Below, in pieces: positions 53,380 to 64,000 of a DNA stretch of 64,000 bases. Source of the DNA: Lithodes maja (lineage: Eukaryota > Arthropoda > Malacostraca > Decapoda > Lithodidae); contig JBAKBP010001582.1 in assembly GCA_037953745.1 (NCBI GenBank), positions 143,426 to 207,425 of the forward strand, given 5' to 3'. Position 1 is the stretch's first letter, and every line of letters starts with the position of its first letter. The translations under genes and the position numbers were made by a program. Below the pieces are notes generated by a model. That model was given only the letters and a program-made list of their open reading frames with translations, was not told the DNA's origin and did no database searches.

Positions 53380-53690
53380 ATAATTTTGAAAAACAAACGT
53401 TCATCAGTAAAAAATACAGGTACAATGTCATGCAAGATAACTACTGGGTGATTTACTAAGCACTTAACTACAGTGAGGGTAAACATTACTACAACAAGGG
53501 ATAGAACAATATAATATGGAACAAGCAAATAGTTTGTTACAATCCTGCGTCGTTACTACCCAGTACTAATGTAAACAATGGCAGTCTCTATAAACAAACG
53601 TTTATCATTAAAAAACACAGCAAAATAACATGCAAAGCAACTACAGGGCGGTATAACTAGCACTTAGCTACAGCTCATGCAAACAAATAA
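53380..53690. repeat. Diverged tandem duplication, about 210-bp spacing
   Basis: AAACAAACGTT, CATGCAA, AACTAC and GCACTTA blocks at 53391-53475 recur in the same order at 53595-53675. The surrounding 52900-54030 is otherwise AT-rich without a gene. Confidence 0.55.
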
Positions 53691-54030
53691 AGGAATGAGC
53701 AATGTTATACTCAAAATATGGTCAAGTTTCAAGCGGCGGGCGAAATGGTGTTGGCGCTTCGAGTTGAGCCGGTCAAGTGTCATTCCAAAGTCGGCAGTCT
53801 AGTGTTTGTGAATTGAATACCATTACCATATACAGTATATGCATTGCAATAACATGCAAGCAATGAGAAGGATTATCGAAATTCATATCTCAAATACACA
53901 AATGATAAGAATTCTAAAATATATTTCCTAAACAAAATAATAATAAATAAATAAATGAATAAAAAATAAATTAATATATAAATAATGTACGGCCACTAAT
54001 TCGGTGTATGTATTATATTTTTATTTGTAC

Positions 54031-55884
54031 CTAATATAATTATGGTATGCCAGACTCAACAATTCCATGCCGCATTGCACACATCGTTCCCGCCACCTCA
54101 ACAACAACCAGCACCCTCATACCCTCACTTCCAGCACCACCAACATCACTACCCTTCATAACAACACCACCGGAAACCCTGCCACTCATCACGCCTCTAT
54201 CAATCACCCTGAGACAGTCAATGGAAAATAGCAACAATAACACCACAGTCTCCCATGCAAGCTATCACCAAAGAAAATGACAGGGAATAGTCTCCCCTTC
54301 CAGCTAACAAAGCAGACAGCGAGGTTCATCTCCACCTGCCTCACACCTAATTGCTCCTTCCCCTGGCCACCCGATGACAGAAGGTCCCCAAGTCCAGCCT
54401 CATTGTAAGGGTACCTGTGACCCCTTTTCTCTGGAAGCCAAACCCCAGCAAGAGGCTCCAGAAAAGGGTAGAGGCCAAGTTGGAGTGGCTCTTCGGCAGC
54501 ATCCCAGCTCCAGCGCTTCCCTAAGCTGTAAGGCTATTGCTACCTCAGGTTAGTCGTGGCCATTTGCTACCTCAGGACTCAAGATCTGCTACCTCAGGCT
54601 TCTCACCCAGTTTGCTATACCTCAGAATACTGCTCCAAATTCAGTGCTGTCAAGGAGACACTGCATATTTGTATGCCTGTAAAAGTGGCCCCTTTACCGA
54701 GCTCACAGCCAGACTAGCAGAGGAAGTGCGAGAAGGATAAGGTGCCCTGACGACAGACCAGATATATCCCAGAGAAACAGTGACAGAAGAAGAGGAAGAG
54801 AAACCAGAGTCAGACCTTGCCCGAGACTCCTGGAAAATCTATCCTTATGAGATATAGAGCAAAGTATAATTTAGTGCTATTGTTGTTCTCTATTTCATGA
54901 GATCCCTACTCACCTTCAAAATCAAGAATAAACACATACGATACAAAGAATATTGTAATGCCAACTATACAAATTGTTTCTGTCTACACCACGCCAGTTA
55001 CCAAAACATAAAAACGCAGAAGACACCACAAGAGAGTTCTAGCACGCCCTTCACGTTCGCATTATGCTCCCGCGCCAAGCAACATAAGAAAACATACCAT
55101 TTATAGCTGCCAAGGTCACCACAAAGCCTGTAAATGAGATCAATCAAACAACACAGAATGAACACAGACTATGTGCACCAGCCTAGCATCAAGGATTCTG
55201 CTAGGTACGATACTAGCCTGTTCTGGTCTAAAAACTGGCCTAATACTAGGTACAAGACTAGTCCTGCTAAGTTCGACACTAGCACTACTAAGTACGATAC
55301 TAGCTTGTCATGTCTGAAGACTGAACCTGCCAAGTGTTTTGATAATTCTGTTAAGTAAGATATTTGCTTTTCAGGTCTAAGATTGAACCTGCCAAGTGTT
55401 CTAGCTATACTTTGTGTTTGAAAACAGCAACAGTGCAACGAGTGGTAACTGTTAGGCCTGAAGCTCACTCTCCAGGTCATAGACCAGAGTTACGATGACA
55501 GAGAATCCCCTCTACACCTTCCCTTGCTCGTTTTACGAGACCTTACAAAGCTAGTGGTTCGAGACCTAGCATCAGCGAAGGAGATAATATAAGAAAATCT
55601 GAAGTTTGCCCAGCCCAGAAGTTGAGGCCTGATCGAACACCAACTAAGGAAGAGAGCCAACCTAGAAGCCCATCACCAGTACAAGCAACAAATCACTAAG
55701 TCCCCCCTTGACACCAGGAAAGTCACTAAAATCAAGATCTTGTGGTGCATCTCTAATTTTAGAGTCCCTTCTTTGTAGTTAATATATGTCTATCTCTTCA
55801 GGAATACACAACACGTGCACTGTCCTAGGTTCTCCCCTATTTAAATACTCTAAGCTTACAATTAGATATTCCCGTACCAACTTA
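54031..55884. other. Unassigned sequence with short repeats
   Basis: No domain is recognised. GCTACCTCAGG recurs four times at about 54538-54598. From about 55195 to 55400 there are imperfect units containing TAAGTACGATACTAGC and GAACCTGCCAAGTGTT, an old minisatellite. Confidence 0.45.
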
Positions 55885-56196
55885 CAGTAATCCCTCGCCA
55901 TCTTGGACTAATTGGGGGGGAGACCCAGTCCGAAATGTCCGATTTTCCGAGATGTCAGGAGTCCGGCTTGTGTCCGACCTTACAGAGGATAAAATCCGAC
56001 CTAACCAGTGTATGTCCGAGGCAACAATGAACCCGGAGACTACGGAAAAATCCGATCTCAAGAGAGAAGTCTGCATCACCCTAGAAAACGAAGACTACCC
56101 TATTCGAACCCTATAATCTGTAATAGAAAACACAGTACATGTAGTTTAGTTTTACAATATGTATTGTACAGTACATTACACTCACCACCTCACTTC

Positions 56197-59025
56197 TTTT
56201 TTTTTTTTTCTATGTGAGTGAGGGAGGCAAAAGGCAGAACTGCCTATAGTGAGTGCCTCCCCCATAGTTGAAAGAGTGACAGGGCCATAATCAAGGGACG
56301 TTCGAGCCAAAATGCCGGGACACATGGATTTTGAAGCAATTTAAGTCATAGGAAGAGGGAAAGACTGATTCTGGGAGAGAGTTCCAGAGCTCAGCTGTTG
56401 AATAGAAGAAAGTTTGAGAGTAATGTTTCACTCTTGGGTTGGAGAGTTGTACAGAGTAGGGGTGGGATTGTGTTGCAAGATGGGTACCATGTGCCCTACG
56501 TAAATGAGGTGATATAAACTGGGAAAGCTCTGAGGAACACTGATTATTATACTAGCGATAGAATAGCGAGAGAGATGCAACATTGCGGCGGAGAGAGAGA
56601 GATTGCAGAGAGTTGGTGAGTGGATGGGAGTTAATGATACGAAAGACCTTCCTTTCAACTTTGTCTAGGAGAGCGGTGAGAGAGGAACCTCCCCACACAT
56701 GTGAACAATACTCAATACAAGGACGCACTATGCCCTTGTACAGAGCAAGAAGCTGTGCAGGGGTAAAGAACCCCCTAAGGCAGTTGAGCACACCCAGCTT
56801 CTGGGAGGCTGCCTTAGCAAGACTGGTAATATGGTCCTTCCAACTGAGAGCAGAAGAAAAAGAGACACCAAGAATATTGAGAGAAGATGAAGGATTAATT
56901 TTTGTATTGTTGAAGAATAAGGGATAGTCCGCTGGGAGTTCCTGACGGGTAGATAGATGGAGAAATTGAGTTTTGGAAGCATTAAAGGTAACAAGGTTTT
57001 CTCTGCCCCAATTGGAGATAGTAGTTAGATCAGAATTTAAGTGTTCTATGGCTTCATTCTGTTTGTCGTTAAGGAATTGCTGGCTTGGGCATTCTGAAAA
57101 ACTAATGGAGTAGTGTAAGGTTGAGTCCTCTGCGTATGAATGGATGGGAATTGAGGTACAGTTGAGAAGATAATTTATAAAAATTAGAAAGAGAATAGGA
57201 GATAGGACAGCCCTGAGAAACACCGGAGTTTATAGGGTGAGGAAGTGAGCGATGGCCGTCCTCAACCGCAGCTATGGAACGGCCGGAAAGGAAATTAGAG
57301 ACAAAGGCACAGATGGAGGGATAGAAACCGAAGGAGGGTAGTTTAGAAATTAAAGATTTGTGCCAGACTCTATCAAAGGCTTTCGATATGTCTAGTGCAA
57401 TAGAAAAAGTCTCACCGAAGTCCTGAAAGGAGGATGACCAAGAGCTAGTAAGATAAAAAAGAAGATCACCAGAAGAGCGACCCTTAAGGAAGCCATACTG
57501 GCGATCTGAGAGCAGATTATGAGAAGAGAAATGCTTAAGAAATTTGGAAGGAAGAATAGTTTCAAAAACTTTAGTAATACAAGAGATGAGAGCAATTGGA
57601 CGATAGTTGGAGGGTTGAGAGCGGTCACCCTTCTTTGGGACAGGTTGAATGAGAGCAAACTTCCAGCATGAAGGGAAGACGTTAGAGGATAGACAGAGAC
57701 GAAAGAGTTTGCCTATGCAGGGAGTCAGCACGGAAGCACAGTTTTTTAGTACAACAGGAGGAACACCGTCCGGACCGTATGACTTCTTAGTATTAAGCCC
57801 AGAGAGGGTAGAAAGTACATCTTTAGAAGAGATAAGGATATTTGGCATAAGTAAGAGAGAGGAGGGTGAAGAGGGAGGAATAGCACTGGAATCATCCAAG
57901 GTGGAGTTTCTAGCAAAAGTTTGAGCGAAGAGTTTAGCTTTGTCAGGGGAAGAAGTGATGGTTGTGCCATCAGAGTGGAAAAGGGGAGGGAAAGACGAGG
58001 AAGTGAAATTGTTGGAGAGGTTTTTGGCTAAATGCCAGAAAGCTTGGGAAGAGCTAGAGTAGTGCTTGGCAAGTCGGAGAACAGATTTGGCTTGATTCCG
58101 GGCAAAAACATAGGAAGAATGAGAGTCTTGAGTTTTAAGGCGTCGGTACCGTTTGAATGCTTCCTCCTTATTGCGGACAGCAGTAGAACAGGCGTGAGTA
58201 AACCAAGATTTTTTAGCATTAGTCTGAGAGAAAGAGAATGGAATGTATGCTTCCATGCCCGATAGGATTACCTCGGAAATGCGCTCAGCACTCTCCGAGG
58301 GTCCCCGGCCACAGAAGCAGAAATCATTCCATGGGAAATCAAATAAGTACTGCCGGAGAGCCTCCCAGTCGGCAGCGCCAAAGTGCCACAAGCGCCGCCG
58401 GGTAGGAGGATCGGGTGGCCGTACTGGAGAGATAGGACAGATGACAGAGATAAGTTTATGGTCGGAGGAGCCCAAAGGAGAGAAAAGATCGACAGTATAA
58501 GAAGAAGGGTTAGAAGTTAGAAACAAGTCAAGAATGTTGGACCGATCTCCGAGGCGATCCGGGATACGGGTGGGTTGCTGAACTAACTGCTCTAGGTCAT
58601 TTAGGATAGAAAAGACGTAGGCTTGTTCACCAGATGGGTTAGTCATTGGCGGTGGTGAACGTTGAAATCTCCTAAGATGGAGATTTCTGAGAAAGGAGAA
58701 ATGGATAGAATGTGTTCCACTGTAGAGTTTAGATAGTCAAAGAATTTGGGAAATTTGGTAGAGTTAGGGGAAAGATAGACAGCACAGAAATATTTAGTAA
58801 GAGAATGACAGGAAAGTTTGAGCCTTAAAGTTGAGAATTCAGAGGAGTTGAAATCGGGAACACGAGAGCAAGTGAGTTTGTTGTGCACATATGCACAACA
58901 TCCACCTTTGGCTTTGAAACTAGGATAGAGAAAGTAGGAGGATACAGAGAAGGGGCTGCTGGATGTTGCTACAGACACCTGAGTTTCGGTGAGGAAAAGA
59001 AGATCAGGTTGTAGGAGGAGAGATG
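56197..59025 (-). pseudogene. Jockey/I-like LINE, 5'-truncated, poly(A)-tailed, inside Tigger
   Basis: On the minus strand it enters within the AP-endonuclease (PDLLFLTETQ near 59000; SILGDFNVHH near 58660), shifts frame, and continues with SSDHKLISV, the RT (KSYGPDGVPPVVL, NYRPIALISCITKVFE, ALDISKAFDRVWHK), a second shift in the SGVSQG segment near 57220, then HSYAEDSTLHY, where the YADD box reads YAED. The tail (YKGIVRPCIEYCSHVWGG) and 3' UTR run to a poly(A) read as T on the plus strand (56196-56209). CCACCTCACT occurs at both sides, compatible with a target duplication within the minisatellite. Confidence 0.85.
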
Positions 59026-59029
59026 GTGT

Positions 59030-59290
59030 TCAACAGAGTGAAAATTCTCCTTCTCCACCTCACTGTCCTTCTCCACCTCAATGTCCTTCTCCACCTCACT
59101 GTTCTTCTACACCTCAATGTCCTTCTCCACCTCACTGTTCTTCACACCCCCACTCTTCTTAGGACCATATCCCTTGCCTTTCATAGGACCCTTACCTTTA
59201 CCCTCACTGTCCTCCTCCACCACACTCTTCTCCACCTCACTGTCCTTCTCCACCACATTGTTCTTCTCCACCTCACTAACAAGGTCAGGT
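59030..59290. repeat. 18-bp minisatellite in the transposase tail
   Basis: CTCCACCTCACTGTCCTT units repeat, encoding EVEKD-type repeats on the minus strand. The LINE insertion point lies in this array. Confidence 0.8.
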
Positions 59291-61121
59291 TCAGATATAT
59301 CCATGGGCACAGGTGTACTACTCATTAGGTCATCCAAGTCCATTTCCAAATCTGAGAGTGGCACAGTGTCTGCAGTGCTCCACGAGGTGCTAGCAACTGA
59401 TGAAACACTGTGGAGGGAGGAGGTGCTAGCAAGCGACACCCCACTGGTCGCAGACGAAGTACGAAATCTTGCAGGCGCAGAAGGTACAAAGGAGCTGATT
59501 TTCTGCTGCTTTTTGCGATCAAGGTGTGCCCTCTGAATATGGAATCGACCACTACGTAGTGGTTCATATAGGGACTGCAACTTTGGGTCATCTTCTTGGG
59601 CCAGTTACTGAAGAATGGTGTCGAAGGAGTCGAGGGCCAGCGAGACGGATATCTTGGCCACCTGTGCCTCCTCGTCTGATTCATCCTGGGGCTCTTCCTC
59701 AGGTACCCCTAACACCTCTACTGCAATCTGTTCGTCAGTCTTATGCTCATGTCCAGGTAGGTCTCTATCTTCTTGCAGCCAGTTGTCGACGTCTTCTTCG
59801 GGGAGGTCACCCTGGTTACCCTGGTTCAACAGGTTCCTGAATTCTCCTGCTCCCAAACCTTCGAAACCTGGATCTTGCACCTTCGGGATATTCAAAACCT
59901 TGGTCCACCCATTTCTCAGTGTGTTGAAAGACACTTCACGCCACACCTTTGCCCAGTTGTAAATACAGTCTTTCAATGTGTACTTCTTTAGGTTTTGTAG
60001 AGACTTCTTCCCGCGAGTATCCACATAACCTTCATCGTCCATCCCATCTTCAATGATGACAAGGCACTGCTCCAGGAACTTCCTCTTGTAACGCCTTTTG
60101 CAAGCTTCAATTATTCCTTGGCCCATGGGCTGAATAACACTTGTGGTATTAGGAGGCAGAAACATGGTCTTGATTTTATCGTTGGCACTCTCCAGTTTAG
60201 TGGTACAAGGGTGGGCAGGTGCGTTGTCCAACAATAAGATGGCAACAGCTTCGTCATAAGCTATGCTATACACACGATTTTGGAAAGACCGAACATCAGG
60301 TACAAATCTCTTATGAAAAAATCCTCAGTGATTAACTGATTGAACCAAGCTTTTTTCGACCCATAGTAGTCGACAGGGAGTTGATTGTTGATGATGAGGT
60401 CCTTAATAACTCTAGGCTTCTGCGATTTTCCGACAATTGTAGGGGTCACACGGTGGCTTGTGTCGGCATTGGCTCAACAAAGCATGGATATGCGGTCCTT
60501 CACACTTTTGTGGCCAGGTATGGACGTGAGTTCACGGTAAGCTTAAGTGTTGGAGGGCAGAGAACGCCAATACAAGCCAGAATCGTCGCCGTTATAGAGT
60601 TGCCAATGTTGAAGATGTTCCTCGGTTATATGGGCTTGGAAGCGTTCAGTGAAAGGTTCTATGGCCGAAATATTCGCACTCAAAATTTCATCACAAATGG
60701 TTCTGTTGATGAGGCCATGACGATTGCGGAACCTCCACAACCACCCCTCGCTCGCCTTGAAGTTTGGGTGATGAAGGTGCTGTCCGAAGCATTCTGCTGC
60801 ATGCTGTATCTCGATACCTCTCACTGGTATGCCCTCAGCACGATGTTGTCTGTACCACTTCAAAACTGCATCGTCGATGTCTTGATAGGCTAGCTTAGCC
60901 TTGTGAAAGATCTTGGCGGTAGAGGGGCCGTGAAGTACAGCTGCGCCATGTTGCAGGACTTTCTCCTTGTCCCAGATGAAGTCGTAGATTGTTGATCGAC
61001 CTAAGTTATACTTCTGGAGTTGCTTAGCTTTCATCCCACTGTCCAGGTCCTTCAACATCTGAAGCTTAGTTTCGAGTAATATAGAGGTCACCTAAAGCTT
61101 AGGCTTATCCTTGGGAGGCAT
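59107..61121 (-). pseudogene. Tigger transposase, inactive
   Basis: The start ATG is at 61121-61119 (MPPKDKPKL), followed at once by a TAG (61094-61092). The frame then continues: helix-turn-helix (KLQMLKDLDSGMKAKQLQKY, GRSTIYDFI), a CENP-B-type HTH (DAVLKWYRQHRAEGIPV, ASEGWLWRFRNRHGL) and the DDE core. The first Asp is in YNGDDSGLYWRSLP; after a break GKSQKPRV continues; the second Asp is in LLLDNAPAHP. The third position reads QPMGQGI where QPMDQG is expected, so the last catalytic Asp is Gly. A charged C-terminal tail with EVEKD repeats runs to about 59030. Several frame changes occur. The family inserts at TA by cut and paste. Confidence 0.85.
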
Positions 61122-61563
61122 GGCGAACTTAATAATTGCACGTGTCGATGTGTAACGCAACAGAGCTTGGTGCGGACTGACGCTCCTAACTCCGACGCTC
61201 GGTCCAAGCGGGGCGCTCGGGCCCCGGTTGTAAGATGGCGTCGGACGTCCCTTCTGTTTGTCGAATATTCACCCTTATTGTCCGGTGACATGAGCGCGTC
61301 AGCCGACATGTCATCCATCTATCGGACACCGTTACGACACATTTCGGAAATATACGAGATATCAGACGACGTACATTTGACGATTATGACGGACATTTGC
61401 CCTCTGTTTCCGAATACGTATATAAAGTCCAACAACGTCGGAGACTGTCGGAACGATGACGGAAATGACCGAAAAACGGAAGTACGTGTCCGGGAGGCCG
61501 TTGCCAATCTGGCTAGTACGGGGTTTCCGACATTTAGAGGTCCGAGATGGCGAGGGGTTACTA

Positions 61564-62679
61564 TTGAAATAATAATAGTAGGAAATTATTCAATGATATA
61601 ACACCTGCCACACACACTTTATCATTAGTGAATTTCAAATAGTTAAATAATTATCATTCCTTGTGAACATAATATAAAAATGTATACTATAGTTGAGCAG
61701 CTAAAGAAAGCGTGCTTTTCATATCGATGAGGCAGGCTAACTATGCTAAACTCAATTTCTGAAACTTAATAAAATAAACACTCAAACTCACCATTGCCAT
61801 TTGTATAAGTCTAATATATCTATCTCACTGTGTTTGTAAATAAAGTTTGATTCAATCGAAGAACTCACGTAAAGATTTGATTCCATAAACATATTCATGT
61901 TTGTTAGTAGTATAACACTTGTTTAATATTTAAGTATGCAAGTATTTAAGCACTAACTAAAGCAAATTGTAATTTCATCTTTTGTTGTCAACTTGCGTAT
62001 GATTTCTATGTGTTTGATATCTCCTTGTATTTTGTGTGAAACTATATATAGTCGTGTATATACTGTATATAAGTGTTGTTATGTACCAATTGTATAACTT
62101 GCTTTGTGTTTCATCGTGTTTATTAAAATACTTCTTAGCTATAATTCTCCTTCTCCTCGTTAGTAGAACTCACCAATATCCAGATTTTCTCTAGCATAAT
62201 ATATATATTATAAATATTGTTTGTTCTATAGATCTCTCTGTTTATATTATTAAGCATATATATATAACCATATGCCTTTATTTAACATAATTTCACCAAC
62301 AGCACACTCTGATAAATACTTAGTTATTCCCTGCTGACTTGCTCTCCCTCCCATATTATGGTCTGTTCTCTTTCAGGTTCCACTGTATTAGACTTTGTAT
62401 ATATAGGTTTACCTCTTTCAAAGTAATACTAATTATGTACATTCACATTATCTTGTATATAATTTTACTCAGTTATAATCATAAATATAACTTTATATAC
62501 TGTGACCATATGCTCTGTCCTAGCTTTAGTCTCTCAGTTAATGTAAGATACATTGCACATCTAAAAGGTTGATTATGCTAGAATATTGGCATCCATAGGC
62601 ATGTCCTAAGTTGAATAATACAGCTTATAGCATACTACTACCAACAGGGTACAAACGTATCAAATTATATATATATATA

Positions 62680-62733
<54 letters not shown>

Positions 62734-64000
62734 TATATAATGTAGAATAAAATTAAGTATTTTTGAACAGGCTTGGTAACTTATCCACCACAGGTTCCAA
62801 TGGGCAAGATGAGCGCTGCTACAGAACGCAGCCTAATGTTAGTTTTTCTTACAATCCTATCGAATAATTTCTTAGCTTCTCAGTACTGAATATATGCAGA
62901 ATAATTATATATATACAGAGATACAACCTTTTTTCAATGAAGTTATAAAGAATACGTGAAAACGATTCCTATAATATGTAATTCAGCAAGGTATTGATAC
63001 ATGGAAGTAATGCCTTCGATTTCTGATAATTGCAGAAGAGACACATCACATACAATCAAGATTTTTGTCAAAAATTTGCATTAGTAACTCCCCCCCCCCC
63101 CCCCCCGAAGTGTTACCGTCAAAAGTGGACGGATAACTCTTTCAGTATCTGAGGAGCAATTTTACACGTTATTCTGGTTATCATTAGGCAATTTAATCTA
63201 ATTTAGGAGGGCTGTCTAGGAATCAAAGAACGTTACATTACTCTAAATTTACTCGCTAGTTCTTACAAGTTCTTCCTAAGCTGAAAACAAACTTAATAAT
63301 AATAGCTAGAAAAACTGTCAAAACGCGTCATAATTCTGAAGAGGGCGTTTACGTGCGAATCCGCCCTTACCCTTCCCTCTGATACCTTATGGGGGGATGG
63401 GCGTATTTATTTGCTAATTTATGTATCTTTTTACTATTTTTATAGTTCCCTCCGTAGACCTCTATCAAGCTTATAAAAACAAACGTCTAACGTCGAAACG
63501 TCTTAAAATCTGAAAACTAATGGAGCTAAACATGAAGAAGAAGAGAGCCCAGGAGAACGACCCATCTCCCTTAATACCCATCAAGTGCAGGTAAGGCTTG
63601 CACTCTCCAAGATCCGACACGCCTCGCTATCAGACCAACATGGACAAATAAAGCGGTATTATACATTTACTGCGGCCAATGGGGAGCCGTGGTGCATCCT
63701 TGTGTGTTACGTCTCTTATATTTTGTCATAGTGGGGCAGATCTGACAGTTAGTCTCAATTTTGGCTGCTTACAGACCAGACCTAGATACACTAGTAATGT
63801 TTGATCTGCTTGCTAGGAAATAGTAACAATCCAATTATACAATAATTGTATGTTCTATATAAAACTAAAAATTTGTTCCCTCATCGCTTGTCATTCTGGT
63901 ACATAAATTATAAAGCCTAATCAAAGGATCTATAACAGATGGTCCTATGTCTAACTGAACATTATGGTAAACAAGGTTATTAGATATGATTTAAGATTAG
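61564..64000. other. AT-rich flank with microsatellites
   Basis: No gene recognised. A long (TA)n tract lies at about 62663-62728, a run of 17 C at 63090-63106, and a partial copy of repeat R2 at about 63430-63540. Confidence 0.5.

Larger units (their letters stand above)
55885..61563 (-). mobile_element. Tigger-like (pogo) DNA transposon split by a LINE
   Basis: The left end CAGTAATCCCTCGCCATCTT (55885, preceded by TA) is inverted at the right end (AGTAACCCCTCGCCATCTC in reverse complement, to about 61562). Between them is a minus-strand transposase of the CENP-B/jerky type. Removing the LINE at 56197-59025 leaves about 2.85 kb, a usual Tigger length. The outermost right bases are slightly degenerate. 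Confidence 0.8.

Noticed and set aside
54040..54290. Possible proline/threonine-rich peptide genes
   Set aside because: Low-complexity frames on both strands, with no domain or conserved start.

Overview
This window is animal nuclear DNA made almost entirely of transposable elements, with no host gene, rRNA or functional tRNA that I can defend. The mix points to an arthropod, most likely a decapod crustacean: DIRS, BEL/Pao and Ty3/gypsy LTR elements, CR1/L2-, RTE- and Jockey/I-like LINEs, Tigger/pogo elements, many TTAA-flanked piggyBac-like MITEs and tRNA-headed SINEs. That attribution is inference from repeat content only. Nearly every element is broken by stops, frameshifts, deletions or nested insertions.

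Layout. 1-4.46 kb: a piggyBac-like element (minus strand, running off the left edge, with a 257-codon open frame) interrupts a DIRS-like element whose reverse transcriptase/RNase H frame is intact and whose tyrosine recombinase is frameshifted; a related MITE sits at the end of the recombinase. 4.7-6.4 kb: a 425-bp tandem duplication and a foldback repeat. 6.4-9.8 kb: a CR1/L2-like LINE (minus) and an RTE-like LINE with a PHD-like finger (plus). 9.8-13.5 kb: LTR-element debris, with a gag fragment fused head to head with an inverted Ty3/gypsy pol. 13.5-18.65 kb: a duplicated repeat hit by a TTAA MITE (the sister copy preserves the empty site), two more MITE copies head to head, and a pogo-like MITE. 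19.8-27.9 kb: a second DIRS-like element (minus) bounded by about 300-bp identical inverted repeats. Its body is GC-rich and its coding strand is strongly depleted of adenine, which explains its many long overlapping open frames. 27.9-34.8 kb: a BEL integrase fragment and simple or dispersed repeats.

34.8-50.9 kb is a nest of insertions. A minus-strand BEL copy is split by a 9.6-kb Ty3/gypsy element (35249-44830) with about 1.8-kb LTRs and a CATC target duplication. That element carries a 5'-truncated CR1 LINE, an in-frame 46-codon duplication in its RT, and has lost the RT active site and integrase. Head to head with it is a plus-strand BEL copy carrying two TTAA MITEs whose removal would leave the frame open. 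Its 3' LTR holds a 47-bp minisatellite split by a tRNA-Thr-like SINE. 50.9-52.9 kb: the 5' half of a CR1-type LINE (minus). 55.9-61.6 kb: a Tigger-like transposon (minus) split by a poly(A)-tailed LINE. The rest is AT-rich sequence with microsatellites.

No cellular pathway is encoded. What the window records is the order of insertions and the decay of selfish elements. I see no clear new gene system. The most unusual signals are the adenine-depleted DIRS element with its internal copy of the terminal repeat, and the density and diversity of TTAA-targeted elements.
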